DNA of 64,000 bases from JAMXLO01 sp963832895 (GTDB taxonomy: Bacteria > Pseudomonadota > Alphaproteobacteria > Acetobacterales > Acetobacteraceae). The DNA is taken from the NCBI GenBank assembly GCA_963832895.1, contig CAWHVQ010000010.1:186001-250000 (forward strand), read 5' to 3'. Made by a program: the position numbers and the translations under genes. The notes under the pieces are model-generated. The model was not told the origin of the DNA. It did not search any database and saw only the letters and a program-made list of their open reading frames with translations. This document shows positions 18,160-26,667 of the stretch, piece by piece; positions within the stretch are counted from its first letter, which is position 1; the number at the start of each line of letters is the position of its first letter.

Positions 18160-20165
18160 GCGGCGGTCCTCCCCACACCTCCCGACAGCGCCGCCGCAAC
18201 TGTCCAAATAGCCTGCTGAGTTGCGGCATCATCATAAGGCCCTGGTCCTGATTGGCGCAAACATTGGTACACCTCGGCTTGGGCGTATCGGCGCACACCT
18301 TCGGGCAGCGCGGGCAGCCAGGCGGCGATGCGTTCCGCCGCGGCGCCATAGATCGCCTCCCATGCGCTGCGGCCGGGCCCGAAGTCGAATGCCGGCAGGA
18401 CGCCGCGTGCGGCAGCCAACTCTGCGCGACACGCGTGTGTCTCCATCGCCTGCACAGCGCCTTGCGCGATGATCACGCCATAAACCGTTCGCGCGCGTTC
18501 GATCGTGACCAGCCCGGCGGCAACGTCATTGACCACCGCTTCCACGTCGCGCTCCAGCGGATCACCCCAACCACCGCCGCCACCGCTCCAGATGCGGATC
18601 ACCTCATTCATGGCAGGATGGTAGACGGTCTGCTTGCCGAGGTCGTGCGGCGGCTCGCCGGGGCGCTCGCTGGAATTGCCACTGGTCGTGGCGGCCTGGC
18701 CGCCCGCGGCGCCCCAGGCACAAAACCGGTGTTTATCCTTGCCGCGCATGACGACCACTGCGCTGGGATGGCGGATCTGCAGATCGTATTCAGCTCCGAA
18801 CCCACCGCGGAATTGGCCCGCACCCTCTGAGTCAGGTCGCAGCCCGAAGCGCCGCACCAGCACCGGCGCTTCAAACTCCAGCACCTCCACCGGCACGTTG
18901 CGCAGAAACGCCACTGATAGCTCCGAGCCGGAAATACCGTCCTGTCGCGCATTGCCGCCGGAACCACCGGATACCGGATTGGCGACGACCACACGACCGG
19001 TCGCTCCCAGCTCAGAGGTGGAAATATAGGTGATGACGACCGCGCCCGATCCGCCAACCGGCGCCAGACCTTCAGCGGCCTGAGCGAGCAGGCCAAGGAC
19101 GAGATCGTGGATGCGCATCGCAGTGGTGAAGCGCATCCCGCACGCGGCCGGGAAGCGTGCATTCACCACGGAGGCCTGCGGCAGCACAAGATCGATGCAG
19201 CGGATGATTCCGGCATTGATGTGGATGGACTCGGACTGCGTGACCACAAGATTGGTTAGCGCCATGCACAGGAACGGATGATGCCGCATCGATCCCGTGG
19301 GCAAATTCAGCGCCGCGCGGACCTGCGGATCGGAGCCGGTGAAATCGAGGCAGACAGTGCCATCTCCACGGGAAACCAGCTTCGCGGTGATGCGGACCGG
19401 CAGGTCACTGACATAATCATCCTCGAAGTATTCATCGAAGCGATATTCACCCCGCGGAATCCGCGACAGGACCTGGCGGGCGAGCTGTTCCGTGCGATCC
19501 AGTGTGGCGTAGATCGCTTGCTGCACCGTCGCATAGCCATAGCGTTCGGTCAGTCGCGTAAGCCGCGTCTCGGCTTTGTCGAGCGCTGCGATGCAGGCGG
19601 TGATGTCGCCCCAATTGAGCGCGGGGATGCGGCAATTGTCGGAGAAGATGTCCCACAGCTCCTGATTGAGCACGCCATTTCGCATGAGCCTGATCGGGCG
19701 CAGTCGCAGTCCTTCCTGGAATACCTCGTTGTTTCGCATGTCGATGCTGCCGGGTGCGTAGCCGCCGACGTCGGTGCAATGGATGAACGTCCAGGCGAAG
19801 CAGAGCAGACGCCCTTCCACAAACATCGGCTTGAACAGGTAGATGTCGTTAAGGTGCATCACCATGCCGCCCGTGGTGTACGGGTCGTTGGTCATCATCA
19901 CGTCGCCCGGCCGCCAGTCGTCGAACGCGCGGGTGCCAGCGTGCATGGGAACGCCCATGATCGGGGTGGCGCCGCTACCGTAAGGGTAGGCAAAGATCTC
20001 GCCCTCGTTGGTCACCAGAGAAACCGCGAAGTCCTGCGTCTCCTTCACGAAAGTGGTGTGCGAGGAGCGCAGCACGATCCAGGCCATCTCATCGACGATG
20101 GCCTTGAAGAGGTTCGCGAAGATCTCGACGCCAATTGCGTCCTGACGAACCGTGGCATCCATCAT
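18156..20165 (-). CDS. hyuB: Hydantoinase B/oxoprolinase subunit
   Basis: 669 residues, normal for HyuB. Family landmarks include DMRNNEVFQEGLRLRP-like and GGFGAEYDLQ stretches and the region around FDFTGS-like LDFTGSDPQVR. HyuA and HyuB together hydrolyse cyclic amides (5-oxoproline, N-methylhydantoin, and acetone in the related carboxylases) with ATP. The start overlaps the hyuA stop (TAATG) and a second ATG follows at once; the end overlaps the MHS transporter start. This gives a three-gene operon hyuA-hyuB-transporter. Confidence 0.9.
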   Translation of the reverse strand: MMDATVRQDAIGVEIFANLFKAIVDEMAWIVLRSSHTTFVKETQDFAVSLVTNEGEIFAYPYGSGATPIMGVPMHAGTRAFDDWRPGDVMMTNDPYTTGGMVMHLNDIYLFKPMFVEGRLLCFAWTFIHCTDVGGYAPGSIDMRNNEVFQEGLRLRPIRLMRNGVLNQELWDIFSDNCRIPALNWGDITACIAALDKAETRLTRLTERYGYATVQQAIYATLDRTEQLARQVLSRIPRGEYRFDEYFEDDYVSDLPVRITAKLVSRGDGTVCLDFTGSDPQVRAALNLPTGSMRHHPFLCMALTNLVVTQSESIHINAGIIRCIDLVLPQASVVNARFPAACGMRFTTAMRIHDLVLGLLAQAAEGLAPVGGSGAVVITYISTSELGATGRVVVANPVSGGSGGNARQDGISGSELSVAFLRNVPVEVLEFEAPVLVRRFGLRPDSEGAGQFRGGFGAEYDLQIRHPSAVVVMRGKDKHRFCAWGAAGGQAATTSGNSSERPGEPPHDLGKQTVYHPAMNEVIRIWSGGGGGWGDPLERDVEAVVNDVAAGLVTIERARTVYGVIIAQGAVQAMETHACRAELAAARGVLPAFDFGPGRSAWEAIYGAAAERIAAWLPALPEGVRRYAQAEVYQCLRQSGPGPYDDAATQQAIWTVAAALSGGVGRTAA

Positions 20166-22249
20166 TACGTTGATTTTCCTTCTGCCGCGGTGCGCTCGAG
20201 AACGAGTGCGCCGGCTGCGATGCGGCGGGCTTGCCAGCCTGGGGGAACCAGGGTTGTCGTGTCCATCTGGTTGATAATGGCCGGCCCGGGGATGGTTTCA
20301 CCCGCAACCATCGCCGAGCGATCGATAACCGCGGCGGAAAAGGTCTGCCCTAGCAGACGAACCGCGCGCGTCGTGCCGGATGCGCCGGAGATGGGCGCCA
20401 GAAGCGGTGCCAATCGTGGCTTCGGCATTTCGCCCACAACATGCGCGCGAAGTTCCTTCAGCCAGATCCTTGCGTCTTCGTTCGCGTGACCGAAGGTCGC
20501 ACGATGCGCCGCGTGAAATGCCGTGGCGACGCGAGCGGTGTCGGCGTCGGCGAGCCATGCGCGGTCAAGCGGCACGGTAACGTCGTAGCCCTGGCCGTCA
20601 TACCGCATCTCAGCCGCAATCTCGGTGCGTGTGCCCGCGGCAGGGATATGCTCTGTTTGTGCGGCTATCCATTGCGCGGCGGTCGCCTCAAGCTCGCGCA
20701 ACAGTTCAGCGAGGCGATCGGCAGCGAGACCGCTCAGCATCGCATAGATCGGCAGCACCAGGTCGCCTTCGAGGTCGGCGCGCGCCGCCCCAAGCGCACT
20801 GAGCGCGCCCGGATGCGACGGGATCAGGATCGTATCAATCGAAAGCTCTTCGGCGAGCAGCGCGGCGAGCAAAGGGCCGGCGCCACCGAACGCCACCATG
20901 CGAAAATGGGGTGCATCCACGCCACGGCGGGCAAGAACGTTGGAAGCCTCCGCCGTCATCATGGCTATGGCGATGCGGATCGCCCCGTCGGCGACCTCCT
21001 CCACCGAGCTGGTGAGCCGCGCCGCGATCGTGCCAAGCGCGTCGCGCGCCGGGGACAGCAGCAGCGGCAGTTTGCCGCCAAGGCGCTGTCCGGGTTCGAG
21101 CAGACCGGCAACCAGGAACGCATCGGTCAGGGCAGGGATCAACGAGCCTTTCGTGCCGTAGCATGCCGGACCGGGATCAGCGCCCACGCTGCGTGGCCCG
21201 ACCTTCAGCGACCCGGTGGGATCAAGCCAGATGATCGAGCCGCCGCCGGCGCCAATACTGGAAACCGCAACGGTTGGGATCAGCACAGGGAATTCCGCGA
21301 TGTGCTCTTCCGAACTCAGCACCGGACGGCCGTCGCGGACGATGCCGATATCCGCGCTCGTTCCGCCGACATCGAGCGTCATCAGGTCGGCTGCCTCCCA
21401 CCCGGCGTCGAGTGCCACCTCGGCTGCCCCGCTGACACCGGCGGCCGGACCAGAGAGCAGCGCGACAACGGGACGGCCACGCAGGCTGGTCGCAAGCTCC
21501 GCGCCGCCATTGGAGCGCGCAATACGCGCAGGCGTCCGGATATGATGGTCCGCAAGGCCGGCGACGAGCCGATCCACATAGCCTTCGACCAGCGGACGGA
21601 TGCTGGCATTGATGGCTGTCGGTACTCCGCGTTCGTATTCGCGCGCCTGCGGCCACACGTCGCTGGACAGCTCGACCCGCAGGTTCACGCCGCACCGAGC
21701 GACGGCATCCCGCGCGGCACGCTCGTGGGCTGCGTTGTGGTAGCTGTGCAGAAACACGACGATGGCAATCTCAGCCCCCGCGTCCTGGAGTTCGCCCGCT
21801 GCCCGCACCACCGCTTCGGTGTCGAGCGGCTCGACCTCCTGCCCGTCAGCGTCCATGCGTCCACCGATCTCGCGCACCAGGGCGCGCGGCACCAAAGGCT
21901 GTGGCCTCCTGGAGTCAAATCGCATCGGGTGAGGCACAGCGAGGCGCTGCAGTTCAAAAAGGTCCCGGAAGCCGGCTGAAACGAACAGTCCGATGCGGGA
22001 GCCCTTGCGCTCAATCAGAGCATTCGTCGCGACCGTGCTGCTATGGGTGTGGATGATCCGCTGCCACCTCGAGTGATCGCCCTCGAGGGACGCCTGGATC
22101 TCGGCCACGCCGCTCAGGATGCTGGCGCCGGGGCGGGACGGGGTACTCGGCACCTTGAAGCAATGCAGTTCGCCTGAGCTGGTGATCAGCGCGAGATCGG
22201 TGAATGTGCCGCCAACGTCAGTGCCGAGAAAGCTGGATGAAGCGATCAT
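20165..22249 (-). CDS. hyuA: Hydantoinase A/oxoprolinase subunit (ATPase)
   Basis: 694 residues. The N-terminal phosphate-binding motif GTDVGGTFTDLAL is at residues ~8-20, with a second actin-fold motif LDVGGTSADIG near 285, both hallmarks of HyuA. It supplies the ATP-dependent activation step for HyuB. The ATG at 22249 is preceded by AAGGACC; longer open sequence to 22336 lacks family similarity. It is transcribed divergently from the dipeptide epimerase gene across a ~180-base gap holding a palindrome. Confidence 0.9.
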   Translation of the reverse strand: MIASSSFLGTDVGGTFTDLALITSSGELHCFKVPSTPSRPGASILSGVAEIQASLEGDHSRWQRIIHTHSSTVATNALIERKGSRIGLFVSAGFRDLFELQRLAVPHPMRFDSRRPQPLVPRALVREIGGRMDADGQEVEPLDTEAVVRAAGELQDAGAEIAIVVFLHSYHNAAHERAARDAVARCGVNLRVELSSDVWPQAREYERGVPTAINASIRPLVEGYVDRLVAGLADHHIRTPARIARSNGGAELATSLRGRPVVALLSGPAAGVSGAAEVALDAGWEAADLMTLDVGGTSADIGIVRDGRPVLSSEEHIAEFPVLIPTVAVSSIGAGGGSIIWLDPTGSLKVGPRSVGADPGPACYGTKGSLIPALTDAFLVAGLLEPGQRLGGKLPLLLSPARDALGTIAARLTSSVEEVADGAIRIAIAMMTAEASNVLARRGVDAPHFRMVAFGGAGPLLAALLAEELSIDTILIPSHPGALSALGAARADLEGDLVLPIYAMLSGLAADRLAELLRELEATAAQWIAAQTEHIPAAGTRTEIAAEMRYDGQGYDVTVPLDRAWLADADTARVATAFHAAHRATFGHANEDARIWLKELRAHVVGEMPKPRLAPLLAPISGASGTTRAVRLLGQTFSAAVIDRSAMVAGETIPGPAIINQMDTTTLVPPGWQARRIAAGALVLERTAAEGKST

Positions 22250-22371
22250 GTGGTCCTTGTCGATCGTATCTCCTGAGCTTTGGGCAATTCCTGCGGAATG
22301 CCAACCCCGGTCATAGGCGGCGATGCGGTGGGGCATTTCAGCAACAAGACGGAACCCCTACTGCCCGGCGT

Positions 22372-22386
22372 TACCGATGATCGGTA
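22372..22386. promoter_or_regulatory. 15-bp palindrome beside a -10-like hexamer
   Basis: A perfect inverted repeat, taccgat-g-atcggta, occupies the hyuA/epimerase intergenic region and runs straight into TATAAG (22385-22390), which could be a -10 box for the rightward epimerase gene. This arrangement would suit a dimeric repressor operator. No regulator gene is adjacent, so this remains a suggestion. Confidence 0.35.
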
Positions 22387-22430
22387 TAAGATCACTTGCG
22401 TAGAGATTTGCCGAAAGGGTCGGGACGGAC

Positions 22431-23432
22431 ATGGCGCCACATCCTCAACGACTGACAGTCACCCGCCGCGCATGGCCGCTCGCGCGACCGTTGATAACCG
22501 CGCACGGGGTCGAGACCACGGTCGAAATCGTCGTCGCCGAAATCTCCGACGGCGACTCACGCGGCCGCGGCGAAGGCGTGCCGCTTCGGCGCTACGGCGA
22601 GAGCATCGACAGCGTCGTCGCCGCGCTTGATGCGATGAAACGCGCGGTTGCCGGGGGGCTCGACCGCGACGCACTGCAAGGCGCGCTGCCGCCGGGTGCC
22701 GCGCGCAACGCTCTCGACTGCGCATTCTGGGCCATCGATGCGGATCGCGCTTATTGCAGCGTCGCGGAACTGGCCGGGCTGGGCGCGGTGCCGCCGCTCA
22801 TGACGGCGTTCACGGTCGCCTTCGATACGCCGGACAAGATGGCTGAGCAGGCAGCCGCCAATCGCACCCGGCCGCTGCTCAAACTGGAACTGGGCGGCGA
22901 CGGCGATGTCGAACGGGCGCGGGCGGTGCGGCAAGCGGCGCCGGCGGCGCGCATCATTGTCGATGCCAAGGAGAGCTGGAATGAGTCTCAGCTTTGCGAA
23001 TACATGCCGATGCTCGTCGATTTGAGGGTTGAACTGATAGAGCAGCCGCTGGCGGCTGATGCTGATGACGGGCTGGCGCGGTTGGCGCGACCGATCCCGC
23101 TCTGCGCCGATGAATCCTGCCGGACGCTTGCCGATCTCGACCGGCTCGACGGGAAATACCAGGCGATCAATATCAAGCTCGACAAGGCGGGCGGGCTGAC
23201 CGAGGCGCTCGCGCTGGCGAAGGAAGCGAAGCGGCGCGGCTTGCGGATCATGGTCGGTGGCGTGATCAGCACGTCGCTTGGGATCGCGCCGGCGCTGCTC
23301 GTCGCACAGCAGGCGGATATTGTCGATCTCGACGGACCATTGCGCCTGGCGTCCGATCGCGCTGCGGCGCTGCGCTACGACGGCGGCACGATCCAGCCGG
23401 CTGATCCGAAACTCTGGGGCGGACCCGGTTGA
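22431..23432 (+). CDS. L-Ala-D/L-Glu (dipeptide) epimerase homologue with altered catalytic Lys
   Basis: 333-residue enolase-superfamily protein closest, from memory, to E. coli YcjG (AEE). Metal ligands are conserved as Asp178 (VDAKES), Glu204 (IEQPL) and Asp227 (CADES), each two residues beyond the E. coli positions, and Lys249 (NIKLDKAGG) matches catalytic K247. The other catalytic lysine, at the end of the KxK motif, is replaced: the sequence reads K151-L-E153. The Asn that usually follows the first metal ligand is Lys180. AEEs epimerise dipeptides from murein turnover; the substitution puts that activity in doubt. It is divergent from the hydantoinase operon. Confidence 0.82.
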   Translation: MAPHPQRLTVTRRAWPLARPLITAHGVETTVEIVVAEISDGDSRGRGEGVPLRRYGESIDSVVAALDAMKRAVAGGLDRDALQGALPPGAARNALDCAFWAIDADRAYCSVAELAGLGAVPPLMTAFTVAFDTPDKMAEQAAANRTRPLLKLELGGDGDVERARAVRQAAPAARIIVDAKESWNESQLCEYMPMLVDLRVELIEQPLAADADDGLARLARPIPLCADESCRTLADLDRLDGKYQAINIKLDKAGGLTEALALAKEAKRRGLRIMVGGVISTSLGIAPALLVAQQADIVDLDGPLRLASDRAAALRYDGGTIQPADPKLWGGPG

Positions 23433-23509
23433 GATTGGAGCGCCGGGTAGTGGATCGGTCGGCCGGCCCGTCCTACGTCAGCTTCGCGCCCAGGGCGGTC
23501 GTTCAGCCG

Positions 23510-23795
23510 GAGTGGCGCACCTCTCGGAAGCAGACATAAACACCCGCCCCCGGCTCGTTGGGTTGCTCGGCTCGTTAATGAGTGGGTAACCGGCATCGGA
23601 TTGCGGCCTGGGGACTATGGAACGCATCGCTGCGACGAACCAAGGCATCGATCGTCTACCAGCAGACGGGCAACCTGCGTGCGGTGCAGATCCTGATCGG
23701 CCACACGAAAATCGACAGCGCCATTCGGTATCTGGGCTTCGATGAGGCCCTCGGCGTCAGCGTCGAGGAACTTCGTGCCATGATAGCGTTGGCTC
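23510..23795 (+). pseudogene. Tyrosine recombinase (phage-type integrase) C-terminal remnant, frameshifted
   Basis: Two frames together spell the C-terminal end of an alphaproteobacterial integrase. Frame A (about 23574-23627) gives RLVNEWVTGIGLRPGDYGTH; frame B (from 23628) gives SLRRTKASIVYQQTGNLRAV, then the catalytic GHTKID histidine and the RYLG tyrosine. One base is missing after the CAT at 23625-23627, between the His and Ser of the HSLRRT motif. Nothing upstream of about 23510 resembles the rest of the enzyme, and the native stop is lost in the region antisense to the ABC ATPase gene. This fills the 392-base gap between the epimerase and transporter genes and marks an old integration event. 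Confidence 0.75.
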
Positions 23796-23824
23796 GGCTG
23801 CGCCCTTGGTGGACTTTCAGGAAA

Positions 23825-24922
23825 TCAGGGGATGAGCCGCTCGGTGGCCGGATCGAACAAGCAAATCTTGCGGGTATCCAGCGCGAATCTGGCGCGCTCG
23901 CCCGGCCTCAGTTTGATGTCGGGAGTGACCCGGCCGAGTACTTCGCGGCCACCCAGCCGGAGCAGCACAATAGTCTCGGCCCCGGTGGGTTCGGTCATCT
24001 CTACCGGCGCATCCACCAACATCGTACTATCCCCAAACCGCCGGTCAGGTTCGGCGATGCACTCCGGACGGATCCCCAGCATGATTTCGCGGTCCACATA
24101 GGCCGCAGCGCCGGTCATCGGGGGCAACGGCAACCGGACATCGCCCTCGGCGAACGCTGCGAACAACGCGCCATCGTGCGTCACCACCCGAGCCGGCAGC
24201 GTATTCATCGGCGGAGCACCCATGAAGCGAGCGACGAACAGGTTGGCCGGGCGGTTGTAGACGGTATCCGGATCGGCGAACTGCTGAACCTCCCCGTGGT
24301 TCATCACCGCAATGCGCGTCGCCAACGTCATCGCCTCGATCTGATCGTGCGTGACGTAAACGATGGTCGAACCCAGCCGCTGGTGCAGCCGCTTGATCTC
24401 CATGCGCATCTCGACGCGCAGCTTGGCGTCCAGGTTGGACAGCGGCTCATCGAACAGGAACAGTAGTGGATCACGCACCAGCGCACGTCCCATCGCCACG
24501 CGCTGACGCTGCCCGCCGGAGAGCTGCGACGGTTTGCGATCCAGCAACGCCTCGATCTGCAGCAGCTTCGCCACGCGCCCCACCGCCTCGATCTGCTCGC
24601 GCTTCGGCACCCGGCGGCATTCCATGCCGAACGTCATGTTCTGCCGCACGGTCATCGACGGGTAGAGCGCATAGGACTGGAACACCATGGCGATGTTTCG
24701 ATCCTTCGCTGCGACACTGTTCATGCTGCGGCCACCGATCTCGACCGTGCCATCGCTGGCGTTATCGAGACCGGCGATGATGCTCAGCAGCGTAGATTTG
24801 CCACAGCCCGACGGGCCGACGAGAATTGCGAATTCACCGCTGTCGATGTCGAGGTCGATCCCCTTCAACACGGCCAGGGCGCCATAGCGCTTCCAGACAT
24901 CACGGACGGCGAGTGCGGACAT
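23825..24922 (-). CDS. CUT1-type ABC transporter ATP-binding protein (UgpC/MsmK-like)
   Basis: 365 residues. Walker A GPSGCGKSTLL, signature LSGGQRQRVAMGRAL, Walker B LFLFDEPLSNLDA and the H-loop YVTHDQIEAMTLA are all intact. A C-terminal TOBE/OB region (from ~240) is typical of MalK/UgpC subunits that energise carbohydrate uptake. It abuts the permease gene and is last in the five-gene leftward transport cluster. Confidence 0.93.
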   Translation of the reverse strand: MSALAVRDVWKRYGALAVLKGIDLDIDSGEFAILVGPSGCGKSTLLSIIAGLDNASDGTVEIGGRSMNSVAAKDRNIAMVFQSYALYPSMTVRQNMTFGMECRRVPKREQIEAVGRVAKLLQIEALLDRKPSQLSGGQRQRVAMGRALVRDPLLFLFDEPLSNLDAKLRVEMRMEIKRLHQRLGSTIVYVTHDQIEAMTLATRIAVMNHGEVQQFADPDTVYNRPANLFVARFMGAPPMNTLPARVVTHDGALFAAFAEGDVRLPLPPMTGAAAYVDREIMLGIRPECIAEPDRRFGDSTMLVDAPVEMTEPTGAETIVLLRLGGREVLGRVTPDIKLRPGERARFALDTRKICLFDPATERLIP

Positions 24923-25777
24923 CTATTTCACGGCTCCGGCAGTCAGGCCACGCACGAAATATCGGCCACCCACCAGGTAGACCAGCAGGGTCGGTGCAGC
25001 GGCCAGCAGGACAGCCGCGCTCTGCTCGCCGTACTGCGGTGCATCGCTCAGTCGTGCGCTGAGCGCGATAAGGGCAGCGGTGATCGGCTGCTGTTCGCCG
25101 GCCGAGAAAGTGACACCATACAGGTATTCGTTCCATATGCCGGTGAATTGCCAGATCACCGTCACAATCAGGATCGGCGGCGACAACGGCAGCACGATGC
25201 GCCAGAAGATGCGGAAGAACCCAGCGCCGTCGATGCGTGCCGCCTTCAACAGATCCTGCGGGATCGAGACATAGTAGTTGCGACAGAACAACGTCGTGAA
25301 GCTCATGCCCTGGATGACATGAACCAGCACCAGGCCACTGATCGTGTTGAAGAGCCCCAGGTCGCGCAACACGATCACCCACGGCACCAGTCGCATCTGT
25401 TCCGGCAGGAACACGCCCAGCGTGATGATGCCAAACACGATCGTGTCGCCGCGAAACCGCCATAGCGAAAGCGAATAGCCGTTCAACGCGCCAAGCAGTG
25501 TCGAGATAATGGTTGCAGGAATCACCATCCGCATTGAGTTCCAGAAATACGGCTGGATGCCGTTGCAGTGCTGAGAGATGCAGTAACTGCTCCAGGTCCG
25601 GGTGAAGTTGCTCCAGACCAGCTCGCTCGGCAGGGCGATGACGCCGGCATGGTTGATGTCGGCTGTGCTGCGCAGTGAGTTCAGCACGACGACCAGCAAC
25701 GGCACCAGGAAGAATGCGGCGAACGCGATCAGCACCGCATGGATCGCCACGCGAGAGAGGGTGATGCGATCAGGCAT
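24923..25777 (-). CDS. Carbohydrate ABC transporter permease (MalG/UgpE-like)
   Basis: 284 residues with about six membrane segments. The EAA loop reads KAARIDGAGFFRIFWRIVLP, which couples to the ATPase. The periplasmic loop after the first segment contains two cysteines (SSYCISQHCNG), which is unusual. The start overlaps the end of the other permease gene by eight bases. It forms the inner-membrane channel with the MalF-like partner. Confidence 0.9.
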   Translation of the reverse strand: MPDRITLSRVAIHAVLIAFAAFFLVPLLVVVLNSLRSTADINHAGVIALPSELVWSNFTRTWSSYCISQHCNGIQPYFWNSMRMVIPATIISTLLGALNGYSLSLWRFRGDTIVFGIITLGVFLPEQMRLVPWVIVLRDLGLFNTISGLVLVHVIQGMSFTTLFCRNYYVSIPQDLLKAARIDGAGFFRIFWRIVLPLSPPILIVTVIWQFTGIWNEYLYGVTFSAGEQQPITAALIALSARLSDAPQYGEQSAAVLLAAAPTLLVYLVGGRYFVRGLTAGAVK

Positions 25778-26663
25778 GTACCGATGCCTTGCGCTGACGC
25801 CAGGCGAGATACAGTCCGTAGGGAACCAGGACGAAGGCCAGCGAGCCCAGCAGCATCACAGCCGCAGCCGAACCACGCGCCAGCTCGCCACGCTGAAACA
25901 TGAAGTCGTAGACGACGACAGTCGGAAGCGTGGAGGCAAGCCCAGGCCCGCCGCCGGTCAGCGCGATCACCAGGTCATAGGTCTTGATGGCGAACTGCAG
26001 CAGCATGACTGCGACCGCAACGAAGATCGGCCCGATGGTGGGAAACACCACGCGCCAATAAGTGCGGACCGGACCGGCACCATCGATCTGCGCCGCCTTC
26101 AGCAGGTCGGCGTCAACCGAACGCAGCCCGGCCAGCAACAGCGCCATGGCAAAACCGGAGGCCTGCCAGACGCCGGCGATAACCACCGTGTAGATCGCCA
26201 TGTCGCGATCGATCAGCCATTCGAATCGGAAGCTGGTCCAGCCGAGATCGTGCATCAGCCGCTGGATGCCAATGCTCGGATTGAGCAGCCAACCCCAGAC
26301 AGTGCCGGTGACGACGAAGGATACCGCCAACGGATAGAGGAACAGCGTGCGGTAGATGTTCTCGCCGCGAATGCGCTGGTCGATCAGCACGGCAAGCAGC
26401 AATCCCAGCGCCATGGTCAACACGACGAACAACGTGCCGTAAATGAACAGGTTGGTGTAGGCGATCTGCCAGTTGCGGCTCGCCAGCATGGCGGAATAAT
26501 TGCGCCATCCCGCCCAGCTATATTCAGGCAGCAGCGTGGAGCGGGTGAACGACACCCACACCGTCCATGCGCTGAACACCAGCACGTAGCTGCAACTCAC
26601 CAGGAGCGGCGGCCAGATCACCAGATGCGGGACCAGGCGTTCCCATCGCTCGCGCCAACTCAT
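25770..26663 (-). CDS. Carbohydrate ABC transporter permease (MalF/UgpA-like)
   Basis: 297 residues from the ATG at 26663. Six membrane segments are apparent and the EAA loop is KAAQIDGAGPVRTYWRVVFP. The start lies four bases after the binding-protein stop, so the genes are co-translated; open sequence beyond 26663 is just the antisense-free 3' end of that gene in another frame. Partner of the MalG-like permease and the UgpC-like ATPase. Confidence 0.9.
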   Translation of the reverse strand: MSWRERWERLVPHLVIWPPLLVSCSYVLVFSAWTVWVSFTRSTLLPEYSWAGWRNYSAMLASRNWQIAYTNLFIYGTLFVVLTMALGLLLAVLIDQRIRGENIYRTLFLYPLAVSFVVTGTVWGWLLNPSIGIQRLMHDLGWTSFRFEWLIDRDMAIYTVVIAGVWQASGFAMALLLAGLRSVDADLLKAAQIDGAGPVRTYWRVVFPTIGPIFVAVAVMLLQFAIKTYDLVIALTGGGPGLASTLPTVVVYDFMFQRGELARGSAAAVMLLGSLAFVLVPYGLYLAWRQRKASVHA

Positions 26664-26667
26664 TGGC

